Assembly (NCBI GenBank): GCA_947652605.1
Contig: OX393577.1
Span: 6,014,868 to 6,078,867 of the forward strand
Direction of reading: 5' to 3'
DNA length: 64,000 nucleotides
Source of the DNA: Elmis aenea
Lineage: Eukaryota; Arthropoda; Insecta; Coleoptera; Elmidae
Position numbers and translations under genes: made by a program. Positions 35,273 through 54,437 of this stretch are shown here, piece by piece. The notes below the pieces were generated by a model that saw nothing but the letters and a program-made list of their open reading frames with translations, did no database searches and had not been told where the DNA came from. The first letter of the stretch is position 1, and every line of letters starts with the position of its first letter.

Positions 35273-38200
35273 CTAATTCTGGTTTTTACAATCCATTTTG
35301 TGATGTTCTATGATAATATCCGCTGCTTTTTCACCAATCATGTAGCTTACGGCGTTGCTTTTTCCAGATATAGATGGCATCACGCTTCCACCAACCACCC
35401 TCAAATTTTCAACGCCATGCACTTGCAATTTAGAGTTAACAACCGCAGTGGGGTCACTCGCGGGGCCCATCTTACAAGTTCCAACGGGACTGCAATAGCT
35501 GCAAGCCAAATGACGCAAAGCGCAACACCAGTAGTCATCGGATAAATGTTTAAAATGCGAACAACCCGGAATGGGATTACTCAAGTATTGCGAGCCAATA
35601 CTTTGAAGAAACTTCGACTGTAACATTTTCCATACCATTTTGACGGCGGCGAGCATCTTTTTGATGTCTTTATTATCTGGGTCAGAAAAAAAATTCGAAT
35701 CGATTTTCGGAAACTCAAGAGGGTCTTTAGATTTGAGGCGCACGGAGCCTTTACATTTTGGGTGTAAGAGAACTGGAACCAAAGAGAAGCACAGTTTTCC
35801 TTCCGCCGCCGCCGGTCCCCATACAGCTTTCCAGTTTTCTTCTGTTATTCCAATTATCTTGGTGAAGTATGATTTAAAACTTTCCGGATAACCAATCATT
35901 GAGTAAAATTGTACATCAGGAACACAATCGGTGCAACCATCTAAATTAACAAAGCTGATTGTTGTAGATCCAGATGCTGCAGTAAAAGGGCCATAACCGT
36001 TCAAATAAGCTTTTAGATTGTCTTCTAATGTAATATTTTCTAGTGTAATGTTAGTTGAGAACGTTAGACCCAAATAAGCGATTTGGTCGCACATATTTTT
36101 GCCCACATCTAAACATTGCACGGGAGATATATCATGTTTCAATAACTCTTCTTCTGGACCAATACCAGACAACATCAACACCCGAGGTATACCGAGTGCA
36201 CCACCGGATAGTATTACTTCCTTTCTGGCGAAAGCTTCGTAGCACTGACCATTACGTAAAAATTGAACACCTACAGCTTTTTTCTTGTTCATTATTACTT
36301 TTAGCGTTGCTGTTCTATCTAGAACACGCAAGTTTTCACGACAAAGCGATGGGGTTAGATATGATTTAGCGGCACTGCATCTTCGACCATTAATCGTATT
36401 AGATTGCACTTTTGAACATCCTAGTTGACTTTTACCATTGTAATCCAAAGTTTTAATGCCCATTTCACCATATGCTTTTAACAATGCATCAGTGATACTT
36501 ACATTGTAAGGCACATATTCTACATTTAGAGGTCCATCACGGCCGCGATAACAAAAATCTACATCGTTCAGTAAACACTTTTCGGATTTTTTGAAGTAAG
36601 GTAGAAGTTCTTTGTAGCTCCATCCTGGGTTTCCAGCGTCAGACCAGCAGTCATAATCCTTAGCATTTCCTCTGGTATACACCAAGGAACTCATCACACT
36701 GTTACCTCCTAGAGCTTTCCCACGAGGGAAGCCGCATTGATGGTTATTCATTCCTATAAATTTGGTTCTATTGTATTGTACGCAGAATAGTTATGAAAGG
36801 ATATAAATCCAATTTTTGTAGATTTTTTTTTGCAAAAAAACGATTGGAAAAGTAAAAATAAGACGTTTGGAGTAAAATAAAAGTCGTAGTTATCAAAATA
36901 TACGAATTTGAGACGATTATATCTTTAAAGTTGTTTTTCAATTACAAGAAAATTTTCATTTTTGTAACTAAATGATTTTTAATAGTAATATAAAAAGTGC
37001 ATTAAAAATTATTGATAATTTTTGGTAAATATGCCCGAACGGAAGTTGAGCTGAGAAACACACGAGTGCACGAAGTGCACGAGTGATTTTTCTGATTCAA
37101 CTTTCATGTGTGAAGATTTGTCAAAAATTATAGATTATTTTCAATGCACGAGTTATATTTTGTAGAAAATTTTCTTCACCTGACCTACCTGTTAAATTGA
37201 ATGTATGTTATGTCAAATTTTACAAGTACTGTCAGAGTGGTGCGTCAGGTGTGTGGTATAATCTATATTAAAGTAACGCTACTGGTCGCCGAAATTCCTC
37301 AAAAAATTATCAAGACCAAAATAGTTAAGTCCCTCTCCAAATTTATATTTTCGACCAATCACAAACTTGGATTTCTTAGGAATAAACGCATGAAAATCTG
37401 TTAATTGCGAAAAGAAAATTATCAGTATATGATCATGTTTATTGGTCGTTTCTAGGAAATCTGAGTTTGTTATTGGTCGAAAACGCAAATTTGACAGGAG
37501 GATCATCATCTGACAGGGGAATGTAAAATTATTACCGTGTAATAATGCTCCTATTGGTAGTCTCTAGATACTCTAGAAGATTTAAGATTAGTGATTGGTT
37601 GAAAACGCAAATTTGACAGGTGAAGAAATTTTCAGTAAAAGTTTGCTTTTAAGCCTTTTTAAGATTTAGACGTTTACCTCTATTTATCAAAAAATATTTC
37701 CACCATAAATAACAATCCATGTATCGATGAAATCAAAAGAAAATGATCAAACAGCTAAGTATGGTAGCCATTTAAAAAAATGTAAGTTTGGTCTCTATCT
37801 TGGTAACTATCCAACTCAAAAAACTATTAGTATCTTGATCATGATTTACAAAAAACCAACCAAGAACTCTTATTTAAAACTTTTTTTTATCTGTTATAGT
37901 TAAAAAGATATTTGGTTTTAAAAATATCGTTATTTTTCGGTTTTTTTTACAATTTTCTCAAACTTCATTTATTTATTTTTGTAATCGTAGAAAATGTTTT
38001 GTATAAAGCAATTATGTACTCCAGCGTAATGCTTCTTACAACTCTTCTTATGTAATCTATATATATAAAAGAGCTTGTTTGTTTGTTTGTGTGTTTGTGT
38101 GTTTGTTTGTTCGCTATAGAATCCTAGGTCCGTTGACCGATCGGGACCAAATTTTGCACAGTTACTATTTAGGACCCAACGGATCAAACGCCGTATAAAT

Positions 38201-39298
38201 AACGGCCGGAAATGCCCGGGAACGACCGGAAACGTCCGCCGGGTGCGAGCGCGGAGCGCGAGTAGTCTGACCAAATTTTGCACAGTTACTATTTAGGACC
38301 CAACGGATCAAACGCCATATAAATAACGGCCGGAAATGCCCGGGAACGACCGGAAACGTCCGCCGGGTGCGAGCGCGGAGCGCGAGTAGTCTGCGATTGA
38401 TAAAAGAGAATTGTTATCACCCGTGCAACGCCGGGTAAATCGCCTAGTATATTATAAAAAACCAGTACTAACATGGGAGTGGGAGGGCGATGCATAGCTA
38501 CCAGAGGCCACGTTAGTTGTGAACAGCGCATACGTGTAAAAATCCAGCGCTTGCCTTCGTTCATGTACTGTTTTTATCGTCTATAAACTAGTTCATGAAC
38601 TTATTCGATCTGCCGAAACAGTCGACTAACCGTCCGATGAAATATCAGAGAGTGTGCTGGAACGCGATACTGCGCAATTACTGATAGTTCATCGAATCGT
38701 ACACAGCCTTGCTCAAACAAACCTTAAGTAAATTGTTATTCATTGCGAGTGATATTCGCTCGTCTTATCTCTGTGAATAGTTTACACGAGTAAGTAGGGC
38801 CAAAACCATTCTAAGGCGAAATAGTGGTTGGACAGATACTTACCAAGAAAGCAGGTTGTTTGTGAAGTCGTTTTATAACCCCAATTGAAATCAGAAAATG
38901 CACATAATTCACGGAACGCTGGAATGTCTGTAATTTTATTTTCAGGGCCTCCTGCATCCAGTAACAAAACCTTCCAGGTGTTATTTGCTGATAATCTATT
39001 TGCTAAAACTGATCCGCTAGCTCCAGCACCAAAGATTATAAAATCAAAACAACCATAGTTTTCTAAAAATATAAAAATCAAAAACGTGCCAATGTTTCAC
39101 TGATTTAGTAATTCAAGTACCGCACGGTATATGGCATTCATTGAAATATGCTCTAGAGTCATTGGGATACTGCCATTTTGTCACATTCTCCAAAAAATCT
39201 TTAGTTAAGGATTTGTAGCAATCGATTTCGTTTTTACATTTTGCACTGATCGACGATAAACTAAATATAACCGATGCTATAAAAAATACTAAATTCAT
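35273..39298 (-). CDS. Secreted GMC oxidoreductase, glucose dehydrogenase-like, altered active site
   Basis: Three exons: 39298-39121, 39062-38844 and 36753-35273, with GT-AG introns of 58 and 2,090 bases, giving 625 aa, the usual length. A signal peptide covers about residues 1-19. The FAD-binding GAGASG is at 71-76, followed by SVLANRL and LLLDAGG. PRGKALGG is at 142-149, the GMC signature GGALGIPRVLMLSGIG at about 316-331, and the C-terminal VGTCKMGP...NLRVVGGSVMPSISG. GMC proteins oxidise alcohols or sugars through FAD, with a His in YHPVGTC and a His/Asn near the end. Here that segment is YCSPVGTC, so Ser554 replaces the first catalytic His, while Asn599 is kept. VVGGS also replaces the usual VVDAS. 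The start is chosen because the signal peptide follows CAACAATG. Reading frame is intact, so it is probably expressed, but catalysis is doubtful. Intron 2 is loaded with repeats. The substrate is unknown. Beetle relatives include defence-related alcohol oxidases. Confidence 0.92.
36990..37635. repeat. Unclassified repeat family A, copy 2 (uninterrupted)
   Basis: Lies in intron 2 of the GMC gene. Matches 9857-10722 without the 10287-10555 insertion. It has an extra block near 37030-37090 with two GTGCACGA-type repeats (CACGAGTGCACGAAGTGCACGAGTG) missing from copy 1. Inverted ends as in copy 1. Confidence 0.65.
38054..38452 (+). mobile_element. Helitron-like non-autonomous element (copy 2)
   Basis: Inside intron 2 of the GMC gene. 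Starts ATCTATATATATAAAAGAGC, then a GTTTGTTTGT microsatellite, TTCGCTATAGAATCCTAGG, and ends CCCGTGCAACGCCGGGTAAA then TCGCCTAGTA. The 3' hairpin CCCG...CGGG followed by CTAG supports a Helitron-like assignment. The middle is GC-rich and carries a tandem duplication. Confidence 0.55.
38146..38393. repeat. Two-unit tandem repeat, 124-bp period
   Basis: ACCAAATTTTGCACAG... to ...GCGAGTAGTCTG occurs at 38146-38269 and again at 38270-38393 with essentially one difference (CCGTATAA versus CCATATAA). Each unit contains several CCGGAA and CGCGGAGCGCG motifs. The near-identity indicates a recent duplication. Confidence 0.9.
38458..38735. repeat. Unclassified repeat family C, copy 2
   Basis: Diverged copy of 16345-16640, in the same orientation, directly after the Helitron-like element in intron 2 of the GMC gene. 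Shared blocks: CTTCGTTCATGTACTG, AACTAGTTCATGAA, GACTAACCGTCC. Confidence 0.6.
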
Positions 39299-41689
39299 TG
39301 TTGTATTGTGATCACAATAATCGTTTTTTTCTTCTTTGCTTCACTCGAATAGATCACGGTTGTACGCGCAACGTGTAATGAAGAATAATACTAATAATTA
39401 TGATCGAACACACACGGCTTTTGTTGGCTTTAAATACTTAATAATCGATGTAAAAATTGCTTACTTTTTCATTCTTCAAGGTAAAACATTACTAGATTCG
39501 TCAAAAGTGTTGTGCTAAATATTACTTTGGTCAGCAAAAATTTACTATAAAATATATTTACAAACGGAGTTTGACCTTGAATAATGAACGATAAAACAAA
39601 ATAATAACAATAACAGTAGCAGCATTTAGTGAAATGAGCGTATTATTAGTATTTCTACATCCAAAGGTGTATCTACATTTTTGATGGTCTAAAATTGTTT
39701 ATCTGTTCAATTTTTAATAAAAATGTGATTCGTCATCTCAACAGGGTTTGAAAACGCAACGAAATTAACCGAAATTTTTATAAGAACTAAAAGAGAAACG
39801 AAGTTTTTATTTTTATAATCGGTTTTCATCAATTTTGTAATTATTTAAAAAAAAATCTATTTTCATGGAAGTTTTGTGAATGATCCATAGTAGTTAATAT
39901 TTTTATCTTTATAATAAATAACAACAGAATCGAACGTGATTCAAATGCATAGGTTTTTGGTACAAAAATACATTTAAAATGGCACGCCCTATATTATTAG
40001 ATACAGAGATCGTGCGTATAAAAAAAGTTGAGAGACACTTTTCGTTTAGAATAAAATGCTCAACTCAAAAACAAGTTCGAATTTGGTTTTTAACAGGGCC
40101 GTACTAGTTTCTTTTATAAAATTTATTAAAAGTGAACCCCCACAACTCCGCCACTGGTTGCTTGTGGGGCTTGAGCTTCTCACCGAATGTGGTAACCTGT
40201 AACGTGGTGCTGTATACCAAATTTGGTTTAAATATATCTACTGGTTGGGAAACCGTAAAAAATTATCGATATATTTTCGATAATTTCAAACCCTGTATCT
40301 TTAAAATGAAGCCCCATGTTGATATGGAATATTCGCTTTAAAATAAGTCTTTGCATCGACTGTTAAAGTCCTGCTACAAAAAAGTGGACCACCCTGTATA
40401 GGTACTTTACAAGAAGTATTATTTAAATGTTCCTTATTATGAGGCGTTCCGGCGCCTTTTGCCTTTGTGCAAATTGCATACATTGTAGCCCTGCTTAGAT
40501 GATTTCAAATTAAGTAATAAAGTAATCGTGAAAGGGCGTAGGTAATTAATTTACGATGTAAAATTCAGTGTGGGCTGCAAGTAACATCATTTTTTGTTTT
40601 GCATCGATCAGGGTATACAATTATTTTATCAAAAAACTGTTACGGGATAAAAACATTTCACACGAAACTGACGTTGTGAAATTAAGCTTTCGTAAAATGC
40701 TAAAATAAAATCCAGTTTAACCCACTATTCTATATCCTCTAAAGTTTAACCAATATTTTGTCAGAAAACAGGATTTATTGTGCCTCTTGTTTATCTAACT
40801 GGACACAGGACAGTGTTGTACAACCTATGGGCAGCAACCCTCGACCGTACAACTGTTATTATAGGTGTGAAATTTATTAGTATCCTCCGGAAACCGCACA
40901 TGAATTATAATAGACTCAGGAGGAATTAAGCTGACCATTAACTGGTAATTTAAGAATTTTAGAAATAGCACAGCAAAATTTCCTGATGCGTTACAGAAAA
41001 GCAGAAAACAGAACTTCAGGTTTTATCTTAATTTTTTATTTTAATTGATTCTTAATCTGCATTACTTTGACATAAATGGATTTAAAATTAGGTGACATTT
41101 TTTTATCGCCTTTTTGCATTTTTGTTGGATAGCAAAAAAATGCAAGTCTCACAAAACTAAATAAAAACATTGCTAGCGTTCGATTAGAGTCTGCTGTAGT
41201 TCAAACTTGTTCTAAAAGGTATTATTCAAGTTATGCAAAAATGTTGGTTAACAATTTTATCATTTTTGTGTGATTAAAAGTGTATTAATCATAATTTACA
41301 AAAAAAAAGGTTGTGAAATGAAGACTGAACTGTCTAAATCTGTGATAGATAGAATTTGCATGGAACATAGCCGAATGGAAAGTCTTAATTTTAAAAAATT
41401 AAAATAATCGTTTCCTTTTGTAATCAAATTTGGTAAGGAATAAAAAGTATAATATAACATAAACAGATTTTTTTGTGTGTGCAAGTATTATATTATAAAT
41501 AAACAACAATAGTACAATGTGGCGCTCTCTTAACGAAATTTTTAACTAACAAGTACATAGTTGAGCTATCGTAATAAAGGTACCAGTAAAGTGTATAGCG
41601 GAGAAACATACATTAATTTAATAGATTTCTATTTACTGTTTAACCCTATTTTGAGGTGTCAGTGTCAAATTTTAAAATATGTGAAATCA
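39299..41689. other. Divergent intergenic region between the GMC and paraplegin genes
   Basis: The two genes are transcribed away from each other across about 2.4 kb. No clear TATA or initiator was found next to either start codon. At about 40010-40400 lies AT-rich repeat-like DNA ending GGACCACCCTGTATA, a single arm-like remnant of the CACCCTG-ended elements. Open frames here are short and unsupported. Confidence 0.45.
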
Positions 41690-49182
<7,493 letters not shown>

Positions 49183-49248
49183 TCAATCTTACATGATTTA
49201 AGTTTGAATTTGTGATAAAAAATTGTTTATGTAGTTTTTTAATATATT

Positions 49249-49254
49249 AATAAA
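49249..49254 (+). terminator. Polyadenylation signal of the paraplegin gene
   Basis: AATAAA 67 bases after the TAG stop, followed by a T-rich tract near 49270-49290. The position is appropriate for the mRNA 3' end. Confidence 0.6.
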
Positions 49255-49468
49255 GTCTAAAATATCTTATTGTGTTGTTATATTTTACTTATCATAATTG
49301 ATTACAGTAGTGTGCAGCAAAATAATAATAGAGGAACATGGGGCACACCGGAGTATTATTAGCAGGGTAATATTATAAACTAAGAAAAATGTGGGAAAAA
49401 ATCTAGCAGTCTTTACTCTTAGAGATCTTTAACAAAATATTAAACAATAAAACGAATATTGTTTCTCA

Positions 49469-49867
49469 GGTGATCAAAAATGATTGATGCCTGCTAATTT
49501 CAGACCGAAAATAAAATAACCAAGTTTATGTTGGTATCGTTGGGTAAAACCAGGATATCAGTGGCGTATTATTATTTTCGTTTTCTGTAATTCTGTGGCG
49601 TTCAGGTTGTTCTGTCATTTTGTGTGTGGTATCGAAAATGATTGATGTGAAGGGTGTTAGAACTTTATTTGAAAGGTTGGTAACCCAAAGGCGAAAACCA
49701 CTGGCGTAGGGAAACCACACACCAAATGACAGGTCAACCTGAGCGTCACAGAAAACGAAAATAATACTACGCCACTGATTTCCTAGTTTTACACTGCGAT
49801 ACCAACAAAAACTTGGTTATTTTATTTTCGGTCTGAAGTTAGCGGGCATCAATCATTGTTGATCACC
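49469..49867. repeat. 400-bp inverted-repeat element
   Basis: GGTGATCA at the left edge is mirrored by TGATCACC at the right. Arms of about 165 bases share TGATTGATGCC, GACCGAAAATAAAATAACCA, TGTTGGTATCG and CAGTGGCGTA.TATTATTTTCG. The central loop is about 49640-49700. The CAGTGGCGTA motif resembles hAT terminal repeats but no duplication was found. Not coding: the frames 49526-49720 run through the palindrome. Confidence 0.6.
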
Positions 49868-49880
49868 CAATACTTCAGGT

Positions 49881-50462
49881 CATTGAATAAAAAGATGAAG
49901 GAAGGAGCTTTTAATATTATACTGCAGCGTTTGTCGGTGACGGAAATGACGACATAAAAGGCCTCTGATGGCGGCCGGTTTTGACAGGTCAAACTGTCAA
50001 GAAATTTAGAGTTTTGTGTGCTACAATGGTTAGCTGCAGATCTTGTAGTCTTACTACGTCCAAAAATGTTGAAGATTAAAATATTACGTTTCATAGGTAA
50101 GTAGACATTAATATTTTGTAGTGTAATCAGGTATTGAAAATTTGATGTGGTCTGTCAAAATGGTATGTCATATCAGTGGCGTGCATTTTTGTACAGTATA
50201 TTTTTTAACTCTCATAATAAACAATGCGAATATTGATGTATGCTGTCGTTTTTTTAATTCCTTCAACCACACAACAAGAAATAAATAAGTAAATAACAGG
50301 CTCAAGTCAAAACAAAGCAAATATTTACATTATTCAATACATATTTAAAAATGTTAGATACGCCACTGAGAAACGGAAACATGCATCCGCCATATTGAGA
50401 GGCTAACCTGGAAGCCTTAAGATCGCTAAAATGCTCCTTCCTTTATCTTTTTATTCAATGCT
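49881..50462. repeat. Spaced inverted repeat with internal CAGTGGCGT pair
   Basis: CATTGAATAAAAAGATGAAG (about 49882) is mirrored at about 50440-50461. A further pair CAGTGGCGTGC (about 50171) and ATACGCCACTG (about 50360) lies inside, suggesting a small nested element. The region also holds fragments GATGGCGGCC and its near-complement ATCCGCCATATTG. Family unknown. Confidence 0.4.
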
Positions 50463-52349
50463 TTTGGTAAGGTTGATGATTAAATGTCCTACAGAGGATT
50501 TATGAAGTAATACTAATAACGTAAAAGAATCAAAGTACAAAAGAAAATGTAGCAATTAATGTGTTGAGTTAGAATATATTAAAAAACATTGTTGCTGCCA
50601 TCAAACAATAGGTTATTTTTTTGTTATGGTTGATGCACCTAATAAAAAAATAGAAATTCCATTGTATATTCAATATTTTCCTAGATATAATAACTGATCA
50701 TATAAGTTAATCGACTTTTATGAAAATGCTAATAAATCTACCATTGAATGTTTGCAAGTATCTGTTAAATGTATAGGTATTAAGTTTTTAAATCTCAGTA
50801 TTAAACACCAACGGTACAAATTCAAAATTTCGATTACCATGATTGGTTAAGAACAAATTTAGAAACTTGGAATTAAAATATTGCAAGTGAGAGCTACTAG
50901 GCACACTTTTCGCATAATATTTGAGTTTCTTTGAAATTAATATTTAACTTTGACTTATTTTTTCACCTAATCAAGGAGACACTTTCATAAATTTTTGTGG
51001 GTCCTTGCGTATTATTTTTATTGATTTGTCACGAAATAGTGCAACTTGCTCTAGATCCTAGATGTCTTTATGCATAGACAAACTGCTTTATTATTGAGTA
51101 AGTACAGCATACTCCGATTTGCAGCGCTTCGCTTCTGCGTTACTTTTCAGTGGCCATTTTGTCCCAAACTTAAGGCGCTTGCTTCGCAGTTACGACGCTG
51201 TAGACAAACTAAACCCAAAAGTCCAACTTAGACTATTAACATCGACCCAAAGCCAAACACCTTCATCACTCACTTTCCTTTAAAAATATTTCTACCTGTT
51301 GTAAACCTAGTCATAAAATTTCGCAGAACTAAAAGAATTAGTAGACAAAAAATAAGACAAAAGTAAAAAACGGGAGTTATTAAAATTTCTCCAAACCACT
51401 AAACAGTAGAAACATACAAAAACGCACTAATAATAAAAGGTTCTTTAAGAAATCTACACCTTTTCACTCAACACAAAAACGTGGAAAGAGGTAACATTAG
51501 ATGTATACTCTACTAAACAATATTATTATTGTCCTCGTCATTGTAGAATTAAGATGTTGCTGGGTGCCATTAACCTACTGAACAAATCTAAAACAGGGAA
51601 ACAGTTCTCAGAATCTACATTAGTTTAAAGTAGCCTAATTGCCAGTCAGGTAAAAATCAAACGGTTAAATGGGGCTGTGAGTTAACTTTACATGTCTTTA
51701 TTTCACTGGACCGCAATGCCATTGTGAACATCAAATGTTGAAAAACATTACGTACTTTAAAGTTATTATTTATTTACTGTAAATATTGATTGTAATAATT
51801 TATTTCATGTTTTTCTTGAATTTGTTATTTGCCACTTCTTTCTAAGTATTTTAAATTTACAAGTAAAGAAGTGATTATTAAATCAAGCGCTTGTAACAAT
51901 TTTATTATTACCAATGAAATAATCGTTTATTTGTTTGGGATTATATAATAACAATAGGCTTGCGGATGCAGCTAGATATTTCATTGATTAGAGTTAGCCG
52001 TTCAGACTAAAAGGAAAACAACGATGTAGGTGGTCATCCGTAGGTCACAATAAACGCATTCCTAGCATACTGAAAGATCTCCAGGTGTAGTGTACCTGCC
52101 CGAACAACTTGTCCGGGAGTTGTTCTACGCTATTATTTGAACAGAGAGTAGTGTACACTCAGAGACGCATTAAAACGTTTTATTACATACAAAAGGCAAG
52201 TGAATAATACGATATATACAAATCAGGAATTACCGCGCATGTTACTATACATTTGAATATATAATTTAAGTAATTAAGGCTTCAAACTTGCCGCTGGAAA
52301 TTAAATACTGGTGGGGAAAGAACAGTAGCAAAACAAGTTTCTCTCGAGA
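50463..52349. other. Gene-free DNA
   Basis: No exon or repeat pair recognised. Somewhat GC-richer stretches at about 51110-51210 and 52000-52150 carry no convincing open frame. Confidence 0.4.
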
Positions 52350-52440
52350 AGCATGATGCTGCTGAGTTTCTCAAAATATTTTGTGTTAGTAGAGTGCATG
52401 TGAATTTATGAAAATCGAAAGACGGAAACACATTTGAAGG
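52350..52440 (+). other. Candidate 5' noncoding exon of twisted gastrulation
   Basis: A strong donor AGG|GTGAGT lies at 52440/52441. The first coding exon of the tsg gene is preceded by a clear acceptor (polyT-AG at 54429-54430) only seven bases before its ATG, so an upstream untranslated exon must exist. This donor is a plausible partner, but the exon's 5' edge is not defined by the sequence. Confidence 0.25.
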
Positions 52441-54230
52441 GTGAGTGCACTTACTAATTTAAGTAAATTGCTTTGTTTCTACAACGCGTGTAGGTGTGCA
52501 GTACAATTCATGGTCATAATTTATTTTAATTGCCCGAGGGTCTATTTGTTAATTACGCGGTTTAAGTTTTGCAAGTATGTGCGATATTATTGGTCGATGT
52601 TCGAGGATATTCAAAAAAGTTATATAAGTTATCGGCGAGGATTTTGTGAATTATTGAAGTAACGTTACTTGATGAAAGTGTTAATTTAGAGCACATGATG
52701 GCTTAATGATGCATCAAAACAGACGATAATAATCATAATTCAGATGATTATGCAGTAAAATAACTATTATAGAACTTTTTCCACTAATTTATTCTTGTCC
52801 CATCGAAGCTACGACAAAACTAATTCTGTTATTTAAATTAAATTATTAATTTTGTTGTTCTTCCAAGTTTTTGTGTAGTTTATGAACCAGTTCAAAATTT
52901 ATTAAAATTATGTGACAACATTAAATTGTAAATTATATCACACTCACTTTGTGGAGTGCCCCTTTATTTCATTCCTTTACCCACATTTTATCCAGTTTTA
53001 CATAAACATATCGTCATTTATACAGTTTAATAAATGTTTAATTAATGTGTAATTTAATAAACATGTTTATTTAATTGTTTTGCGACGCACCTAAAAAAAA
53101 AATGCGTTTTCTATTCATGGATATTACCTCCAAATACCCCTGATTCAATAGTTCTAAGTAGTTTTGAAATCATCAAAATCAATTCTTGATTTAAAAGACT
53201 TTTAATTGAAATACTTGTCTATGCCAAAATTGATGGTGGATTATTTTTAACGCAACTATTACTTTTGTAGCTTTTACGATGTACTGTAGTTGGTATGATG
53301 TAATTAAATTAGGAAAACTTTTTTTTTCAATTATCCGCGAGACGAAAAAAAAATGTAAATAATAAAAAATGATCGACACTGGCCTACATTTTTAGGTAGA
53401 TTGGGTACACTTAAAAAAAAAAATATTATCATAAAATACATAGAACTTTCCTTTTTCCTTCTTTTTTTTTAAATCAGTAGGTAGTTTTCAATTTTTTTAA
53501 AACTCGCATAGAACTTTTTAATTAAAGCTGCCACTCAAAATTCGTTGACGTGCTTTATATATTGGATTCGGGGCCGTTTTTAGCCCTAGAGTGGGGTCCT
53601 TTTTACAAAATTAATTTGTTTTTATTGTATATAAATTCTGACAGTAATTTAAGTGTAATGATGTATTTCAATATTTCTAAAATTGTGAGGAATTGTAACT
53701 ATATATTTTCTGTAAGTAAAATTAGAAATTCTCATAACTTTTTGTTTATATAAATAACAGCATTGATTTTGTCATTGGCAAGTCACAGCCAACTGCAGTT
53801 TCCATTCAAAAAAATTAATTTTATGTTGTATCTCATAAATTAAATATGCTTATTGCTTACTGATGCTAGTTGGCTTAAAATTATTCACAATTTTAAATTT
53901 TTTGTATCACCTTTAACTAACAAATAACACAAATTACATTTTGGCAAGTATTTTAAGCCTTGTATTTAAAGTTTTTAAATCTCCATTACTTCCGCTTATA
54001 GTTCTGTATTATTTTCCCAATTTTTTTAATCTCTTTTAAAAGTCCCTCAGATCATAGTATGTATTAGGAAAAATCACCCTGTATACAGTGTCTTGTTGTA
54101 TGTGGAATTTGTTGGTTTATATCTGTATTTCATTATATATTTTTGGTGTCTTAATAAAAATAATTATTTTGTTGTATTATTAAACATAGATACATTTGAA
54201 ATTTATACCCATTCTTGTTTAAAGTAATAT

Positions 54231-54336
54231 GCCTACTTATAACAGATATATTGTTGATCTGTGGTAATTACAAATGAATGTGTGCCTATTTATAACAGAT
54301 ATATTGTTGATCTGTAATAATTACAAATAAATATGT
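54231..54336. repeat. 53-bp tandem duplication
   Basis: GCCTACTTATAACAGATATA... at 54231-54283 is repeated at 54284-54336 with a few differences. It lies about 100 bases before the tsg start codon, in the presumed 5' intron. Confidence 0.85.
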
Positions 54337-54437
54337 GATTTATATTTACTTAATAAATTATTTTTTATCTGTTTGAAATATGATTTCCAATACCTATTGT
54401 TCAAGTTAAATACATTTTTATTTTTTTTAGCGACGCC

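Noticed and set aside
35300..36369. Plus-strand frames opposite the GMC gene
   Set aside because: Antisense shadows of a well-supported minus-strand exon.
41561..41689. Longer N-terminus for paraplegin from the upstream open frame
   Set aside because: There is no in-frame ATG before 41690; the frame opens at a TTG.
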